This document shows, piece after piece, positions 1-11,211 of a stretch of 64,000 bases of DNA; the stretch's first letter is position 1, and each line of letters starts with the position of its first letter. Position numbers and translations under genes: made by a program. Origin of the DNA: Naumovozyma dairenensis CBS 421 (Eukaryota > Ascomycota > Saccharomycetes > Saccharomycetales > Saccharomycetaceae); the NCBI RefSeq assembly GCF_000227115.2, contig NC_016488.1, positions 558,001 through 622,000 on the forward strand. The letters run 5' to 3'. The notes below the pieces were generated by a model, which was not told where the DNA came from, made no database searches, and worked only from the letters and a program-made list of their open reading frames with translations.

Positions 1-138
1 CTTTATTACAGGAGGACCTTATGTAGTGATTATCTAGCGCACATCTTTAATAACGTGGTTACTTTTTTAAACAAAATAAATAAATAATAAAATATAGATA
101 CTTGGATTCCCTTTATCAACTGATCCCTTTTCACATGT

Positions 139-378
139 TCATAATGTACCAGATTTCTTCATTTGAACATAACACGTAATGAAAGGGACCAAAAATCCAA
201 CACCGAAGAATCCAAAATGGACTACAGCAAAGGGTATTTTCCTATTATGAACTTTGAATGGGATATTATTATAAACCCCATCTTTAAAATGAACTAAATT
301 TTTCGATGATGTGGAAAAAGTGGCCCTTCTTGTTGAAAATTTTATTAATTTTTGTGGTCTAAGCATATTCTTAAACAT
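139..378 (-). CDS. COX8: Cytochrome c oxidase subunit 8, mitochondrial precursor
   Basis: Small subunit of mitochondrial complex IV (cytochrome c oxidase) in the inner membrane. The 79-residue product matches the S. cerevisiae length (78). It has a basic, Ser/Thr-rich, acid-free N-terminus typical of a mitochondrial targeting peptide. The conserved block VHFKDGVYNNIPFKV follows at about residues 29-43, then a single hydrophobic span at about 50-70 and a Lys-rich tail ending KKSGTL. A second Met at codon 5 could also serve as the start. It is followed on the same strand by VPS33, as in S. cerevisiae. The upstream gap is 1.5 kb and holds a double CCAAT site. Confidence 0.95.
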   Translation of the reverse strand: MFKNMLRPQKLIKFSTRRATFSTSSKNLVHFKDGVYNNIPFKVHNRKIPFAVVHFGFFGVGFLVPFITCYVQMKKSGTL

Positions 379-1904
379 CTTTATATTATTATGATTATTG
401 GTATGTGGTTTATATCTTTTTGTCTATTGTAGTCTCTCAATTGATTGTTCAGTCTTATATATTATATATAGTCTGACAGAGTCCATTTAAACAAGGAGAC
501 CTTCACTATTGTTTTTTTCACTATATTTCATATATTCCTGGAAATGATACCCAACATATAAAAGTTGGCCCTGTGTAAAAGCCGAGAAACCCCCCCAAAG
601 TTTTAATTGGCCAATTTTTCTTCTCTAAAGAAAAAAAAGATATTGTCAATTTGGGAAAAACTCCGGGGGTAAAGAATACCCTCAAATTATATGATAGGGT
701 TTAAAGGTGATACCCTATAATACTAGGAGGGGTTTTGGCAGAAGTGAAACGACACAATATCACAACTAATACTATACGAAGAAATAGGATCCTATAAAAA
801 GAAATGGTAAAAGGTACATCTGTGTAATTTTTTATGTCAAAGAGGTATATAAGGTTGATGTTAGCCTTTTTTCGGATATAAAGTTTGGTGGAATTGTACT
901 TGGTTTTTTAATACAAGCTATGTTACAATTTTCATGAATCCAGTTTTCCGGAAGGGTGTAGCGTAGTTGTGAAAGCGTAATCAAGCAAGGGTACATTTTT
1001 TACTTGAATTTTGGTTAGTAGAAAAATGTAAAATCTTAGGGAGGTTGAACTAACTTTTTCTTACAATAGTGTAGAGAAGCGAACAGAGCCAAAAAGTCTC
1101 TTCCAAAAAATCGACTTTCAACAAGACTTTGGGCAACGGTTGATCTTAGATTACTTATGTCATATTTACTAAGAAAAAGCATCTAAATGTTTTGTTCTAT
1201 TTCGCTTTAGTTCAATTTCCTCCGTAAAAAGTCACTAATAAACTTTAGGTTCAAAAAAAAGTTTAAATAAAGTCAATGCCGAAGAAAATGAATTTGGTAA
1301 AGTCTTTAAGGAAGGTTCTAAATAGACACTACTTCTATAAGTTCCATCCAAAAGATCTATTTCCCCCACGGCATAGGCTTCTCTTTTTAATCATATTAGG
1401 CAATAGTAGCGAAAAATTTGATGTTCTTATTTACTTTTGTAACTCAGCTTAAAGAAAAATTCACATTTCCCACAATAAAAACAGAAACCAAATATATAAA
1501 AATAAACAAAAAAACGAAGAAGTTTATGGGAGTGCTTCTATCATAGATAATTTTATCTCTTACCGTACAAGTTCATTGTTATATAGTATGCACCACCAGG
1601 AACAATCTTCTATACTTACTGAATAAAATAAAAATACCTATATATTATGCCAGAACATGGGTATTATATGGTCTTGAACCGTTATTATGTTGTAAATTAC
1701 CATTAACTGCCTCTCAATCCACCAAGTCCTCCCCAATGACTCAAAAGACATTTTTAAAATGCTATTTCTAATTCTATAACAGTTTGGTAAATGTATTATT
1801 AACCTCTGTATAGAATACATTGTCTATAAAATATACTACTTTTATGATGGATTGTTTTTGAATGATTAAATACAGTTAAATGCATAAGAAGAGGTAGTGT
1901 AGTT
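379..1904. other. Non-coding stretch between VPS33 and COX8
   Basis: About 1.5 kb of AT-rich sequence that must hold the COX8 promoter and the VPS33 3' end. Apart from the CCAAT palindrome I see no tRNA B-box and no convincing gene. A 60-codon ATG reading frame on the minus strand (1638-1820) resembles nothing I know and is probably chance. Confidence 0.6.
606..615. promoter_or_regulatory. Palindromic CCAAT element upstream of COX8 (HAP2/3/4/5-type)
   Basis: The sequence ATTGGCCAAT carries CCAAT on both strands, about 230 bp upstream of the COX8 ATG. Respiratory-chain genes in yeasts are classic targets of the CCAAT-binding HAP2/3/4/5 complex. Binding is inferred from the motif and the gene's role. 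Confidence 0.45.
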
Positions 1905-3998
1905 TCACGGCTGGAGACTATTAATTAGTTTGTTACCATTTATCAGATCATCACATAATATTATAAATCTCTTTTTAACACCTTTAGCCTCCAATTGAGA
2001 TTGTAAATGATTCAAAGTTGCAATTTCACCAACGGTAACACCACCCAAAAACACCACAATAACAACGTCTGGATACTTTTTCATTTCTTTCTTGCTATTG
2101 GTTGGTTTAGTAACACTAGAACCCTTGGCCTTTGCTATCCAAGTACCACTTCGAATTATTTTGGAATCACCATACAATTGTTCAAATAGTTCTTCAGTTT
2201 GAGAAACGTTAGGTTCTTTGGATATAATAAAAGGCTGTTGTGATAAATAATTTTTGCTCAGGATAGATCTATCATATAGTAATTGTATCAACCGTGTCGT
2301 CAAAGGAACTACACCACAATAGGCAAAAGTTGGTTCCTCTGGTTTGAATCCCCCTGGAATATGGGTTGAACTACTCGGTTGAATATCTTCTTCTGTGGGT
2401 AACATGTCTAGCCAACTTGATAAATAACGAAACTCTTTCCTTATTTTTGAATTTGATTCCATGGTCGGATTTTTTGAGTCATCCAGACTTTTACTAATGA
2501 AATACCCTGCTTTTGTCAGTCTTTCTAATGTGAAACAAATCTCAATACCAAAAGTATCAATCAGTTCCTTTTTGAAAGTCTCAAAATCCTTATCTCGACA
2601 AGATACCTTCAGCAGCGAGAATAGACAGACCAATCTTATTATTTTGGTAGAGCTAACGTCACCTTCATAAATTAAATCTAATATACTTTCACAACAGGCT
2701 TTATTGTCAAGATTATTTAAAAGAAAATCTTGTTCCATTTCTAAAATTCTATTAAACTGTAGGGATTCATTTTCTTCCACTTCTTCAAGAACATCGCTGG
2801 ACAAAGTTGTATGCAAATTTAATAACTTTTGCCTTGCTTGTAGTGACCCTAAGGAATCAACGAATTGCTTAATTTCTCCTACAGTATCTGCATTATGTCG
2901 AGCATCATATTTAGTTTGTAAAGATTTGGCTATCTTACTTAATTCAGGACCCGCTGCACCAAAATTCAAAAACTTCAAGTCTTCCCAAATATCATCCTCC
3001 CCATGGTCGAAGAGAATATCATCTTCTTTATCTTGTAAGCTTCCATATGGTGTAAGAGTATATAAATCATCTAGAATACCACCATATGTCAATTGGGTTA
3101 ATAAAACTGTAATTGGATCAGTATCCCTCTCAATAACTATCAAATCAGTTTCCAAATCCTCATTTTGGAATTTCCCTCCAAAAAGGGTTTCTTCAATGAA
3201 AATATCTTCATTTGTACGTGTTGAAATTATCCTATCATGCAATAATTCCACGTATTTTTTGGATTCATTCCCAATCGCAACATAATTCGTAATAATAGTG
3301 GAGGTTTCTTGAAGTAATGAATGTAAACATGATACCATGTTATCAAGTAATATACTTCTAGTTGCTGATTCCATTGAATATGATCTAGGGAAATACATAT
3401 TATCATTATCGCTATTATATAGTATGCCGTTAATGAGAACATTATCATCAATCGTTGGGAATGGCAATACTCCCCACGAAAACAAATTTAGTTTAGGTTT
3501 ATTGGAAATCTCTTTTAAACATTGATGCAGTTGGGATTCGACATAATTTATAACACTCCCTGCTTCATCTTGGTTCAATTGATCCGTTATCATTTGCTCA
3601 GCATACTTATCGTCAATCATCGGGCCAGAAGTTCGTTGTGATTTCCAATCACAATGAATAATATGGAGTTGAGATAATGATAAATTGCGTACAATCTTCT
3701 TTAATTGAGTTGGAATAACAAGATCTACTCTAACATCGATTAGAAAGATAATTGATATTTCCGACATACTTGATTGAATATTTTGTAATGCATCGAAGCA
3801 TAGATCATCTAATATAGCAATTTTAGATACATTCGTCATTTCAGTCAACTGGCTAAAGGTCATCAACCTATTCAAGTAAGGTCGTACATTTGGTTGGACT
3901 ACCAGTATCTGATCATTTCCACCTATATCATTTAGGGTTTTGCAGAGATTATTTCGTGAAATCTTAGCAAATTTTCTTGTATTCCACACCAAATTCAT
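1905..3998 (-). CDS. VPS33: Vps33, Sec1/Munc18-family subunit of HOPS and CORVET
   Basis: SM-family protein that binds SNAREs and promotes membrane fusion at the vacuole and late endosome as part of the HOPS and CORVET tethering complexes. The 697-residue product is close to the yeast Vps33 length (691) and aligns throughout. Marker stretches are LVVQPNVRPYLNRL near residue 35, VIERDTDPITVLLTQLTYGG near 295, and AYCGVVPLTTRLIQLLYDRS near 565. The C-terminal motif VVFLGGVTVGEIA, typical of SM proteins, lies near 650. It sits between COX8 and AFG2 on one strand, the same order as in S. cerevisiae. No breaks are seen. Confidence 0.97.
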   Translation of the reverse strand: MNLVWNTRKFAKISRNNLCKTLNDIGGNDQILVVQPNVRPYLNRLMTFSQLTEMTNVSKIAILDDLCFDALQNIQSSMSEISIIFLIDVRVDLVIPTQLKKIVRNLSLSQLHIIHCDWKSQRTSGPMIDDKYAEQMITDQLNQDEAGSVINYVESQLHQCLKEISNKPKLNLFSWGVLPFPTIDDNVLINGILYNSDNDNMYFPRSYSMESATRSILLDNMVSCLHSLLQETSTIITNYVAIGNESKKYVELLHDRIISTRTNEDIFIEETLFGGKFQNEDLETDLIVIERDTDPITVLLTQLTYGGILDDLYTLTPYGSLQDKEDDILFDHGEDDIWEDLKFLNFGAAGPELSKIAKSLQTKYDARHNADTVGEIKQFVDSLGSLQARQKLLNLHTTLSSDVLEEVEENESLQFNRILEMEQDFLLNNLDNKACCESILDLIYEGDVSSTKIIRLVCLFSLLKVSCRDKDFETFKKELIDTFGIEICFTLERLTKAGYFISKSLDDSKNPTMESNSKIRKEFRYLSSWLDMLPTEEDIQPSSSTHIPGGFKPEEPTFAYCGVVPLTTRLIQLLYDRSILSKNYLSQQPFIISKEPNVSQTEELFEQLYGDSKIIRSGTWIAKAKGSSVTKPTNSKKEMKKYPDVVIVVFLGGVTVGEIATLNHLQSQLEAKGVKKRFIILCDDLINGNKLINSLQP

Positions 3999-4319
3999 AT
4001 TGGCAATATCTCCCTTTATCTGTTTTGATTCCTGAGTTCAATTGATCCTAGGCGATTTCTTACTCAAAGGTGTTCTTAACAACTCTGCAGGCCCTGCCCT
4101 TTTTACAACAATTGAATAAACCATCCAGGCTTTTTTTTGGATCCAATTTCTCTAAACTCTAGACTTCATAAACCCTTGCACCCCATAATAGCTTGATAAT
4201 AAACCATATAGAACAGTACTATTATTCTACAAAAGATAACTTTTATTTCTATATTTTTACTTTTATTTTTACAGAATCTATCAAAATCTATTTAAATATA
4301 TACTCTCATCCGCCCTGTG
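3999..4319. other. VPS33 promoter / AFG2 3' flank
   Basis: A 321 bp gap between two minus-strand genes. I see T-rich runs and no recognisable conserved site or RNA gene. Confidence 0.5.
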
Positions 4320-6656
4320 TTATATAGATACACCGCTTCTCCTTGCAAAATCTTCATAGTAAGCCAGCATCTCTGGGGTAATACCTCTAGATATGCCAGC
4401 TAAAGCCTTTTCAAAATGTTCAGGACTAACCTTGGTGCATTCAAGGTCTTCCATGATGGCAGCCAACCCTGCTTCTTGACAGAGAAGAACCACTTCTGCA
4501 CCAGAACAACCAGCTGTCCTCTCGGCTAGATCTTCTAGCTTGATATTTGTATTTTCTATTTGGAACTTCTTGGTACATTTCTGTAATATTTGTAATCTAG
4601 CATCATAATCTGGTGGAGCAACATAAATATGTCTGTCTAATCGCCCCGGTCTCAATAATGCAGGGTCAATTTCATCTGGTCTATTTGTAGCTGCAACGAT
4701 AACAACCCCTTTCAATTCTTCGACACCATCAATTTCGTTCAGCAATGAAGTCAACACATGACTTGCTGCTGAAGTAGAAGATCCACCATCTCTATCTGGA
4801 GATAACGCATCAATTTCATCAAAGAAAATAATACTTGGTGATGCTGCACGAGCTTTACGGAATATTTCTCTTATGGCACGTTCTGACTCACCAACGTATT
4901 TATTAAATACTTCAGGCCCTTTTACAGCTAAGAAGTTGATACCAGATTCTGTCGCCAATGCCTTTGCTGTCAAAGTTTTCGAACAACCTGGTGGCCCATA
5001 CAATAGGACACCTTTTGGAGCGGATATACCCAATCTAGCAAATGTAGCAGAGGCTTCTAAAGGCAATTGGATCATTTCCTTCATTTTACGTTTTAATTCT
5101 TCCTGTCCACCGATATCTGACCAGAAAACTTTGGGCATTTCTAAAAAAATTTCTCTCATTGCACTTGGTCTAATTTCAATCATGGCATTCTCAACATCAT
5201 TCATTGTTACTTTTAATAGTGAGCTATCAATATCCTTATATAAATGCATCCCACGTTGAATAGTTTTCATGACGGATTCTCTACAAAGAGCTGATAAGTC
5301 AGCACCGACATAACCATGCGTCTTAGAGGCAATTGTTTTGATATCTTCTCCTGTCAGCGTATGGCGTTCTGTAGACATTTTAGAGAAATTTTTTAATAAA
5401 ATGTCCAATCTTGCATCTGCATCTGGAATACCAATTTCAACTTCCTGATCAAACCTACCTGGTCTTCTCAAAGCAGGATCCACTGAGTTAGGTCTGTTGG
5501 TAGCTGCAATGACAACAACCCTTCCAGCCGCGCTCATACCACTCATTAATGTCAATAATGTGGCAACAACTCTACTTTCTACCTCACCTGCATCATCATT
5601 AGCTCTATTAGGAGCTAATGAGTCAACTTCATCAATGAAAATAATAGAAGGTTGATATTTCTTCGCTTCATTGAAAATGTCTCTTAAAGCAGCTTCTGTT
5701 TCACCTAGATATTTAGATACAATTGACGGACCATTGATAGTCAATACATGGGCATTGGCCGTATTGGCAACACATTGCAATAACATCGTTTTACCTGTAC
5801 CTGGTGGGCCATGTAGTAATATCCCTCTTGGTGGAGTAACTCCGAAATCAGTAAATAACGTTGGTTGATGTAATGGTAAACTGATAGTACTCTGTAGTAA
5901 TTCAACTTCCTTACGTAAACCACCTATGGCATCATAGGTTATAGGTTGAGGCAAGTTATATTTTGGACTTGTTCTGGTCTCTATAGAGAAATTTATCTTT
6001 GTCGTTCCCTTTTTGAATATAACTGGTGGTGATAAATAAATCGAGTCGTTCTCACTATTTTGGTCATCTTTCAATGATATTTTTGAAATATCTGGCAGAT
6101 TTGTGTCATTGACTTCAACAACAAGCAGAGCAATTTCTTTCCCATCGATCAATATCTTAGTTCCAAGAAATACCATACCTGGCATTATAATTCCACAGTC
6201 ATCAAGTAATTTGGTTACGGTTTTCTCAATTGATGGATCACTTTGTAAATCGTCTCCTTGTAGTGATCCAATAGTGATATTACCAGCATAAGGTGGTTGG
6301 CTTTGCATCCTTATAATTTCTAAACGATCACCTAAAATGATGTTTCCTACAGACCTAAGAGTTGAAGAAATCATTACAACATCAACTGGATGGGTTTGTT
6401 CATTCCCGGATTTAGCTTGCGCAACTATCCCATCAGATCCAAATTTGGAGATAACACACAAAGAACCAGACGATATTTCAAGGGCTTTTAAAACATTTGG
6501 ATGAATTATAGCAACAGATAAATCTTTATAGTTGTCAGTTACTTGTAGTGGTCTCGCTATGAATTCGGTAGGTAGTTTAAATTTTGGTTGTTTAACAGAA
6601 TCCGTTGCTGCACCAGCAGATGAACTTTTCTTTGAAGAACTAGACTTGGGAGCCAT
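4320..6656 (-). CDS. AFG2: Afg2/Drg1, type II AAA+ ATPase for pre-60S maturation
   Basis: Hexameric double-ring AAA+ ATPase. In yeast, Drg1 (Afg2) strips Rlp24 and other shuttling factors from pre-60S particles in the cytoplasm. The 778-residue product matches yeast (780). D1 has Walker A GPPGTGKT at 283-290, Walker B IFIDEVDS at 339-346 and an arginine-finger region RRPGRFD near 397. D2 has GPPGCSKT at 554-561, Walker B FFDEID near 611 and RPGRLDR near 670. The Cys-Ser form of the second P-loop is a feature of this family. The first 220 residues form the Cdc48-like N domain after a Ser/Lys-rich start. Confidence 0.97.
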   Translation of the reverse strand: MAPKSSSSKKSSSAGAATDSVKQPKFKLPTEFIARPLQVTDNYKDLSVAIIHPNVLKALEISSGSLCVISKFGSDGIVAQAKSGNEQTHPVDVVMISSTLRSVGNIILGDRLEIIRMQSQPPYAGNITIGSLQGDDLQSDPSIEKTVTKLLDDCGIIMPGMVFLGTKILIDGKEIALLVVEVNDTNLPDISKISLKDDQNSENDSIYLSPPVIFKKGTTKINFSIETRTSPKYNLPQPITYDAIGGLRKEVELLQSTISLPLHQPTLFTDFGVTPPRGILLHGPPGTGKTMLLQCVANTANAHVLTINGPSIVSKYLGETEAALRDIFNEAKKYQPSIIFIDEVDSLAPNRANDDAGEVESRVVATLLTLMSGMSAAGRVVVIAATNRPNSVDPALRRPGRFDQEVEIGIPDADARLDILLKNFSKMSTERHTLTGEDIKTIASKTHGYVGADLSALCRESVMKTIQRGMHLYKDIDSSLLKVTMNDVENAMIEIRPSAMREIFLEMPKVFWSDIGGQEELKRKMKEMIQLPLEASATFARLGISAPKGVLLYGPPGCSKTLTAKALATESGINFLAVKGPEVFNKYVGESERAIREIFRKARAASPSIIFFDEIDALSPDRDGGSSTSAASHVLTSLLNEIDGVEELKGVVIVAATNRPDEIDPALLRPGRLDRHIYVAPPDYDARLQILQKCTKKFQIENTNIKLEDLAERTAGCSGAEVVLLCQEAGLAAIMEDLECTKVSPEHFEKALAGISRGITPEMLAYYEDFARRSGVSI

Positions 6657-6962
6657 AACTATCTCTCTTTACTTAAGTTGGCAATTTTTTCTTGGGCTCG
6701 AGAATAAGTCTTTGCAAGAACTTTTATCTGTTATCTTAAAGAGTTTTCTTGCGATGACTATCACTTTCTCAATTGAATAAATTTTCTGAAGTTTTCATTT
6801 TTTTTTTTTTTTGGTACAGCCGCCCAGTTCTCAAAAGAACAATATATACCATATTATAAGTTATTTTCCTATTATGTGAAAGAAAAAAAAGCTTGACTTT
6901 TCCCTCAAGAATAAATGTGTATTTACTATTACATAAAATCTAGATATACTTAGACGGTGTTC
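6657..6962. promoter_or_regulatory. AFG2 promoter region with a weak PAC-like motif and a poly-T tract
   Basis: This gap holds GCGATGAC at 6751-6758, which shares seven bases with the PAC element (GCGATGAG) seen before ribosome-assembly genes, about 95 bp upstream of the AFG2 ATG. A T run follows near 6799-6813. The PAC match is partial, so its function is uncertain. The SKI2 3' flank lies at the right end. Confidence 0.3.
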
Positions 6963-9900
6963 TTATAAATACAAACTTGCTGCGAAGACAATGTCCCTCT
7001 TAATCAATTCCTGGGCTCTACCCATCTTCATATGCAAAGTGGAATTACCGATGATAATGGAGGCCGTTTTCACTTCACGACAAATTTCATCTAATCTGGT
7101 AATGACACGGACAACTGTACCTTCAGCTTCAGGACTGATATCCATAATCTCTTTGAAAGATAACCCACGTGCCCATTCATAAACGACATTCATCAATGCG
7201 AATCTCTTCTTATCTAAGAATTCAGCTTCTTCTTGTGTTAATGGAATTTGATGTTTTTCATAAACAGACAACATTTCAGCATAAATTTCTTGAATCCTTT
7301 TCTTACCCTTCGCTAGTCTCGGTGTCACTACTGGTGATTCTTCTTCTCTGGTACGTCCTTCATAGACGAATACTGATAATAGGGCAACGATTTCCTCTGG
7401 TTCAAAGTCACCTAAAAAGTTATCTAGAATTAATTCTGTTAAAACCAATTCATATCCAGAATTGATCTCACATGCTACACGACCCTTCAGCAAAACGTTT
7501 TTATTTTGGTCGATAAAACCAGCGGATTTCAAGACATCTAACTTATGTTCGTAATCTGGTAATAAGTTCAAATTTTGATCAGACATTAAATGGAATAAAT
7601 CCTTAATTTCTTCATTGACTTTATACTGTTCAAATTTGGGCACAAAATGTTCTGCTAATTTAGGACAGGTGATAGATTTTAATTTCATAATTTCTTCCTT
7701 AATATTCTGTCTTTCGAGAGCATTTTGATGGGCCTTTAAGCTACCTCTCTTTTCAGATACAGTGTCCTTTAACTTTCTAGATACTCTTAAAACCAATTGA
7801 ACCTCTTCGTTAAATTTCTCAACTGCCTCTGGTTCATTTTTCATTATATCAGTAAAATGCGCTCTTAGGGTATATAGTGAAATTAATTCAATCGATGAAA
7901 AATCCACGTTCTCCATAAAGTAAGTAATACCTTCAAATTTCTTGAAATTTGTCGTTGTAAATTTTGACTCATCAGATAAATAAGGCAAATGATTTGGTTT
8001 ACCATTAGACAGAGTGTTTGGATTGGAAATTGTCATTACCACTGACGAAGAATCCTTGACATTGTTTCTGAAAATGAAACCTAATTTCAAATTATCGTTT
8101 GCGTCTCTGAATAAAATTAACCTCCCCACTCTTAAAACGCGGAAAATTGCGTCTGTTTTGGATAGTTCACTCATCATTTTGGACGTACATTCTCTATATT
8201 TAACGGAAGCTTCCAAAAGTTTATCTATATCTTGATCACATTTTTCACAAGGTATTTCTTTGATCGTCGTCAGTTTTTCTTGCAATTCTTTGATCTTCTT
8301 TTCATGTTCTGGTTTCAAGGTTTGTTTTGTGTTTTCACTAAAGGAATATTTAATCATTTCTTCCACTTTTAATGCCTCAATTCTTAGAAGGTTCAAGATC
8401 ATATTATAAGTTAATCTGAATTGTGACTCTAACTTTGTTGGAATACCTAATGTCACTTCTTTAAATGATGCCGGTTGTAATGGTTCTGTGTACGACATTA
8501 CTATAACGGTACCTGTTTTATCTAAACCTCTACGACCAGCTCTTCCAGCCATTTGGGTGAATTCACCAGGAGTTAAATCCCTTAGGCCTGTTCCGTCATG
8601 TTTACGGATTTCACTAAATACAACTGTTCTTGTCGGTAAATTCAATCCCATGGCAAATGTTTCTGTAGCAAATAATACTTTAATAAACCCTTTAGAGAAT
8701 AAAATTTCAATCAATTCTTTGACAATTGGCAACAGACCACCATGATGGACTGCAATCCCTCTTTCTAACAGATTTCTTATTTTCATGATTTGAGGCAACT
8801 CACGATCTTCCTTCTTTAAACGAGTGATGGAATTTTCAATAAACATATGAACCTGTGATTTTTCCTTAGCATTACAGAAATTAATACCTTCCAACCAATC
8901 AGCATATTCTTCACAACGTTTCTTACTAAATACGAACACAACCATTGGAAGCAAATCTTTGGCTTTCAAGAAATTCACTAAATCAGGCCATGTTTTCTTA
9001 TTTGGAGCACTTTTTTGGAAGAATTGACGTTTATTTGAACCAACTGCACCGGCCCCACGGGACCCACGTAACCCACCGCGATTCCCACCGCGATTCCCAC
9101 CGCGTTGACCACCGCCTCTACTATTAGTACTTCCACCGCGACCACCACCGTTTTGTCCAGATCTTTTGGAATTAGCTGCTTGTTTCTTAGGATTATCTGC
9201 AGCTTTCATTGAACTTGTAGATCCTGAAAGTAATTCCTTATGTTTCTTGAAATTAGAGTCTAAGAACTCTCTTTGTGGGGATATAACAGGTATTAATTGT
9301 TTCGATGCCCAGATATTAATTTCCAAGGGAACAGGTCTCTTCGGTGTTGAAATGACATATATATTTTTCTGTTTAGTTCTACCAATCCAATTAGCAAATT
9401 CATAAGTATTTGGTACAGTAGCAGATAAAAGGATGAATTTAACATGTTGTGGAAGCATAATAATAACTTCTTCCCAAACGACACCACGATCTTGATCATT
9501 AACGTAATGAACTTCATCGAAAATGACGAACTCGACGTCTCTAATTAAATCTGCACCACGATATAACATTGATCTTAAAATTTCGGTTGTCATGATTAAA
9601 CAATTGGCTTCAGGGTTGATTTGAACATCACCTGTAATTAGCCCAATATCAACGTCTTCAAAAGTTTCTTTAAAATCTCTAAATTTTTGATTTGATAATG
9701 CTTTAATCGGGGAGGTATAAATTGTCTTCGTCATATTTCTTTTAGACATAGCGATGGCATACTCTGCAACAACTGTTTTCCCGGCAGAGGTATGTGCAGC
9801 AACAAACACAGAATCACCTTGTTCTAAATGATAAACAGCTTGCTTTTGGAAAGTATCTAATTCAAATGGCCATGTTCTAGCAGGATTTGGAACTAACTCA

Positions 9901-10895
9901 CTGAAATTATAAATCCTATGATTCAAATCAACAACATGTGCCCATTCTTTCTTTTTATAAATATCTTTATTAGCGCGAGCTGATCTTCCGAAGTTGATAC
10001 CGACAGGTAATAATTCATCTATCTCCATCATTAAGTCTTTCTCATCATCAGTAGTTGATACACGGGCAGCAGTATCATTTAATATTAAAGTAGAGGAGTT
10101 ATCTTGAATTTGTTCCTCCTCTTTTAGTCTTTCGTTTTCGATTTCCTTTTGAACATCTAATTCATTATCAATTTCATTTAAATTCCTCAAATCATCCATA
10201 TCTTGTTCTGAATCAACAGCCGTTTTCAAACCACTTTGTGGAATTATACCTCTCTCGAAACCAGCAGGAATATCGAACAACCCATTCTCATCCTTATGTA
10301 ACAATTTAGTAGCTGTGGCCATCGAGGAAACATCATTCAATGCAGAGATATTCATAGATTCCATTGCAATCCCACCTGGAGTAAACGGCAATTGAGAAGT
10401 AGAACCTCTGATAGTATTACCATGATGATTGAAACTTCTGGTGATAGACAATGAATTTGAAGCGTTCGAATTAGCTATTTCCTTCAATGAGACTTCCTCC
10501 TTAGCGCTGGTAATCTTACCATTAATACCTGTTCTTTTAAAATAGTAGGATGTTCTTATTATAGGATCGGGAACATTTAAGAATCCTTTGTAATCGTAAC
10601 CAGGTCTTGCATTATCACTATCATGATCATCGTTACCCAAGAAATTTAAATCAGGAACATTTTGTACCAGATCTAATAATCCCCACGACAATTTGTTGGA
10701 AGGAGTTAAGAACTTAGCTTTAATCATAGAATCGGAATTTTTAATCTGTTCCTCCCTACTAGCTTTTCCAATCGTGTCAGGTAACGTGGTGATACGATCT
10801 TGGAATAACTCGATTTCATCATTTTGATCGTTAGTTATTTCTCTTAAACTTTTATATAGCTCTTCAATCGAGCTCTCAGTAAATGTAGTAGCCAT
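6963..10895 (-). CDS. SKI2: Ski2, DExH-box RNA helicase of the Ski complex
   Basis: ATPase motor of the Ski2-Ski3-Ski8 complex, which threads mRNA into the cytoplasmic exosome for 3'-to-5' decay, non-stop decay and antiviral defence. I chose the ATG at 10895 (1310 aa), which gives an N-terminus like that of yeast Ski2 (1287 aa). The longer open frame begins at a TTG. Helicase motifs are AAHTSAGKT near 366-374, DEVH at 460-463, SAT near 491 and QMAGRAGRRGLD near 780. An RGG-rich insertion at about 581-617 lies where yeast Ski2 has its RNA-binding arch insert. The conserved C-terminus ends IVFAASLYL. Confidence 0.97.
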   Translation of the reverse strand: MATTFTESSIEELYKSLREITNDQNDEIELFQDRITTLPDTIGKASREEQIKNSDSMIKAKFLTPSNKLSWGLLDLVQNVPDLNFLGNDDHDSDNARPGYDYKGFLNVPDPIIRTSYYFKRTGINGKITSAKEEVSLKEIANSNASNSLSITRSFNHHGNTIRGSTSQLPFTPGGIAMESMNISALNDVSSMATATKLLHKDENGLFDIPAGFERGIIPQSGLKTAVDSEQDMDDLRNLNEIDNELDVQKEIENERLKEEEQIQDNSSTLILNDTAARVSTTDDEKDLMMEIDELLPVGINFGRSARANKDIYKKKEWAHVVDLNHRIYNFSELVPNPARTWPFELDTFQKQAVYHLEQGDSVFVAAHTSAGKTVVAEYAIAMSKRNMTKTIYTSPIKALSNQKFRDFKETFEDVDIGLITGDVQINPEANCLIMTTEILRSMLYRGADLIRDVEFVIFDEVHYVNDQDRGVVWEEVIIMLPQHVKFILLSATVPNTYEFANWIGRTKQKNIYVISTPKRPVPLEINIWASKQLIPVISPQREFLDSNFKKHKELLSGSTSSMKAADNPKKQAANSKRSGQNGGGRGGSTNSRGGGQRGGNRGGNRGGLRGSRGAGAVGSNKRQFFQKSAPNKKTWPDLVNFLKAKDLLPMVVFVFSKKRCEEYADWLEGINFCNAKEKSQVHMFIENSITRLKKEDRELPQIMKIRNLLERGIAVHHGGLLPIVKELIEILFSKGFIKVLFATETFAMGLNLPTRTVVFSEIRKHDGTGLRDLTPGEFTQMAGRAGRRGLDKTGTVIVMSYTEPLQPASFKEVTLGIPTKLESQFRLTYNMILNLLRIEALKVEEMIKYSFSENTKQTLKPEHEKKIKELQEKLTTIKEIPCEKCDQDIDKLLEASVKYRECTSKMMSELSKTDAIFRVLRVGRLILFRDANDNLKLGFIFRNNVKDSSSVVMTISNPNTLSNGKPNHLPYLSDESKFTTTNFKKFEGITYFMENVDFSSIELISLYTLRAHFTDIMKNEPEAVEKFNEEVQLVLRVSRKLKDTVSEKRGSLKAHQNALERQNIKEEIMKLKSITCPKLAEHFVPKFEQYKVNEEIKDLFHLMSDQNLNLLPDYEHKLDVLKSAGFIDQNKNVLLKGRVACEINSGYELVLTELILDNFLGDFEPEEIVALLSVFVYEGRTREEESPVVTPRLAKGKKRIQEIYAEMLSVYEKHQIPLTQEEAEFLDKKRFALMNVVYEWARGLSFKEIMDISPEAEGTVVRVITRLDEICREVKTASIIIGNSTLHMKMGRAQELIKRDIVFAASLYL
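9046..9153 (-). repeat. RGG-coding tandem repeats inside SKI2
   Basis: Short GC-rich repeats (runs such as ccaccgcgattc on the plus strand) encode Arg-Gly-Gly units in the Ski2 insertion domain. They are compositionally unlike the surrounding gene but stay in frame. Yeast Ski2 has an equivalent RGG-rich segment. Confidence 0.8.
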
Positions 10896-11078
10896 TTCCC
10901 CTACAATTATATTTGCTAATGCTCTCAATTCAGATAGTAAACAACGTAGTATCTCCTCTCTTTATTGACAATAAGGTATCTGTTAATAGAATAAATTGTA
11001 TGTAGTAATAGTAAATTTCAGACTATTTTTCACTGTACGTCGTAGTTAAATTATACCTAAGATATCTGTTATAATCAT

Positions 11079-11084
11079 CACGTG
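11079..11084. promoter_or_regulatory. CACGTG E-box upstream of SKI2
   Basis: CACGTG in the context ATCACGTGAC, about 184 bp before the SKI2 ATG and 37 bp from the tRNA 3' end. The RTCACGTG form is what Cbf1 prefers in yeasts. This is a motif match only. Confidence 0.35.
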
Positions 11085-11120
11085 ACTTATTTAACCAAGG
11101 TGCTAAAAAATAAAAAATTC

Positions 11121-11211
11121 GGGGCGAGCGGGGAATTGAACCCCGGGCCACCCGCATATTTTGAGAAAATTTTATCCCAAAGCGGGTATCATACCACTAG
11201 ACCACACGCCC
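11121..11211 (-). tRNA. tRNA-Pro(UGG), intron-containing
   Basis: Read on the minus strand, the gene starts GGGCGTGTGGTC and ends GCTCGCCCC, which gives a complete 7-bp acceptor stem. The A box is TGGTCTAGTGG and the B box GGTTCAATTCC. The anticodon loop TTTGGG places UGG in the anticodon position. A 19-nt AT-rich intron (11157-11175) lies one base 3' of the anticodon. Removing it leaves a 72-nt mature tRNA with a CCCGC/GCGGG anticodon stem, very close to the S. cerevisiae tRNA-Pro(UGG), which is also intron-containing. Confidence 0.95.

Noticed and set aside
1638..1820. 60-codon ATG frame downstream of VPS33
   Set aside because: It is short, has no recognisable similarity and has no counterpart between COX8 and VPS33 in yeast.
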